From positions 1-31,863 of the forward strand of contig JAKALJ010000004.1 in assembly GCA_021813175.1 (NCBI GenBank): a DNA stretch of 31,863 bases. The letters run 5' to 3'. Both the position numbers and the translations under genes were made by a program. Below are positions 31,270 to 31,863 of the stretch, piece by piece (the first letter of the stretch is position 1; the number at the start of each line of letters is the position of its first letter). Source of the stretch: a bacterium (lineage in GTDB: Bacteria > Patescibacteriota > Minisyncoccia > Phycocordibacterales > UBA9973). The notes below the pieces were generated by a model. It saw only the letters and a list, made by a program, of their open reading frames with translations, ran no database searches and was not told where the DNA came from.

Positions 31270-31863
31270 TTAAAGGAGTGAATCTAGCCCTAAACCCAGG
31301 AATAAAATAACCGCGATGGAAGAGGCGGCGGAAGAGTAAAGAAGCCAAAGGGTAAAAGCCTTAGCGAGCGATACCCCGTAAACATTTTTTAAGAAAAAGA
31401 CGGTAAAAGGAATGCCAGCCAAAAATAACAGCGCAGGAACCATAGCCGGCAGGCCAAAAAAGTTTGACAGAAAAATCAGACCCGCGAAGTATCCCATAAA
31501 TCCTCCCGCGGATAGAGCCTTCAAAAAAGTCCTACCCTTGCAGTTTAGAGCCTTTGCCAGAAACATCGCGCAGAAAGCGATAAACAAAACCAAGAGAATT
31601 TCCAAAACCGCCAAAGATATTTTGTTCACATTCTGCGCGAGCATTGAAACCGCCAGAAAAAAAAGAGCGCCGATAATTCCAAAAAGGACGGCTCCATCTG
31701 TTTTTAAAAAAGGAGAAGATACAACCGAGCTTAAAGCCGCCGACGATTCTTTTTTCAGTTCAAAATCTCTTTGTCCATGTATCTGTATGCCTGTCTGTTG
31801 CCGCGGTTCGCCAGGAAACGGCCATATAATTCTGGCTCTGACTTCGCTCTGTTCGGGCGCCGC
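31270..31863 (-). CDS. Multi-pass membrane protein, 5'-partial
   Basis: The frame stays open to the right window edge, so the start is outside. 197 residues are visible. The first ~65 visible residues are hydrophilic (RARIIWPFPGEPRQQTGIQI), perhaps an extracytoplasmic or cytoplasmic domain. The rest has four or five hydrophobic segments (for example GIIGALFFLAVSM, LAVLEILLVLFIAFCAMFL, and the final SIAVILFLGLGLDSLL). I do not recognise a family. An ATG at 31644 is only an internal codon in the first membrane segments. It is convergent with the holA-like gene, with 32 nt between stops. Confidence 0.7.
   Translation of the reverse strand, partial: AAPEQSEVRARIIWPFPGEPRQQTGIQIHGQRDFELKKESSAALSSVVSSPFLKTDGAVLFGIIGALFFLAVSMLAQNVNKISLAVLEILLVLFIAFCAMFLAKALNCKGRTFLKALSAGGFMGYFAGLIFLSNFFGLPAMVPALLFLAGIPFTVFFLKNVYGVSLAKAFTLWLLYSSAASSIAVILFLGLGLDSLL

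Noticed and set aside
1..31863. CRISPR array, tRNA, transposase or integrase
   Set aside because: No regular spaced repeats, tRNA arms or recombinase motifs were seen in the reading.

Overview
This window looks like the origin-proximal chromosome of a Candidate Phyla Radiation bacterium (Patescibacteria, most likely a Parcubacteria-type lineage). The placement is inferred from gene content and style, not from a search. The signs are a PrgI/VirB4/VirB6-type secretion cluster with Ig-like secreted proteins, a PolA without a recognisable proofreading site, a shortened YebC, very small accessory proteins beside dnaN, and AT-rich promoters that often abut the start codon.

Region 1 (1-13783, + strand) encodes surface and secretion functions. 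A large secreted protein (5' end outside the window) carries FnIII-like, CARDB-like and Ig-like domains and a Gly/Trp/Tyr-rich segment. It is followed by a VirB6/TrbL-like polytopic protein, two paralogous small proteins, PrgI, a VirB4 N-terminal-like protein, the VirB4 ATPase, a secreted Ig-like protein, a VirB2-like pilin fused to a lytic transglycosylase, and a membrane-anchored propeller-like protein. No coupling ATPase or relaxase is visible, so the machine could serve secretion, pilus formation or DNA uptake rather than conjugation. A 118-nt structured palindromic element closes the cluster.

Region 2 (13977-19082) is the classical bacterial origin neighbourhood. rpmH-rnpA-yidD-yidC-jag run leftward and dnaA-dnaN-(small DciA/DUF721-like gene) run rightward. 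Variant DnaA boxes lie in the rpmH/dnaA gap, where they overlap the rpmH promoter, and in the AT-rich dnaA/dnaN gap. rpmH (45 aa) was found by direct reading.

Region 3 (19090-31863) is housekeeping: a class A penicillin-binding protein, tyrS, a 47-aa highly acidic protein, ruvC-yebC-ruvB (no ruvA here), a PilB/GspE ATPase, polA, an ICMT-like membrane methyltransferase, a HolA-like delta subunit, and a membrane protein that runs off the right edge. The 302-bp ruvB/pilB gap holds a strong candidate structured RNA of about 170 nt. It has a 20-bp closing stem, a large internal bubble, a 3'-side hairpin, an irregular apical hairpin and a T-run, which is a 6S RNA-like layout.

Two themes recur. First, -10 boxes (often extended TGnTATAAT without a clear -35) sit 6-7 nt before ATG at many genes, which predicts leaderless mRNAs. 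Second, several palindromes lie where they could act on transcription: at 2755, 13803, 15289 and 23360. No tRNA, CRISPR array, transposase or integrase was seen.
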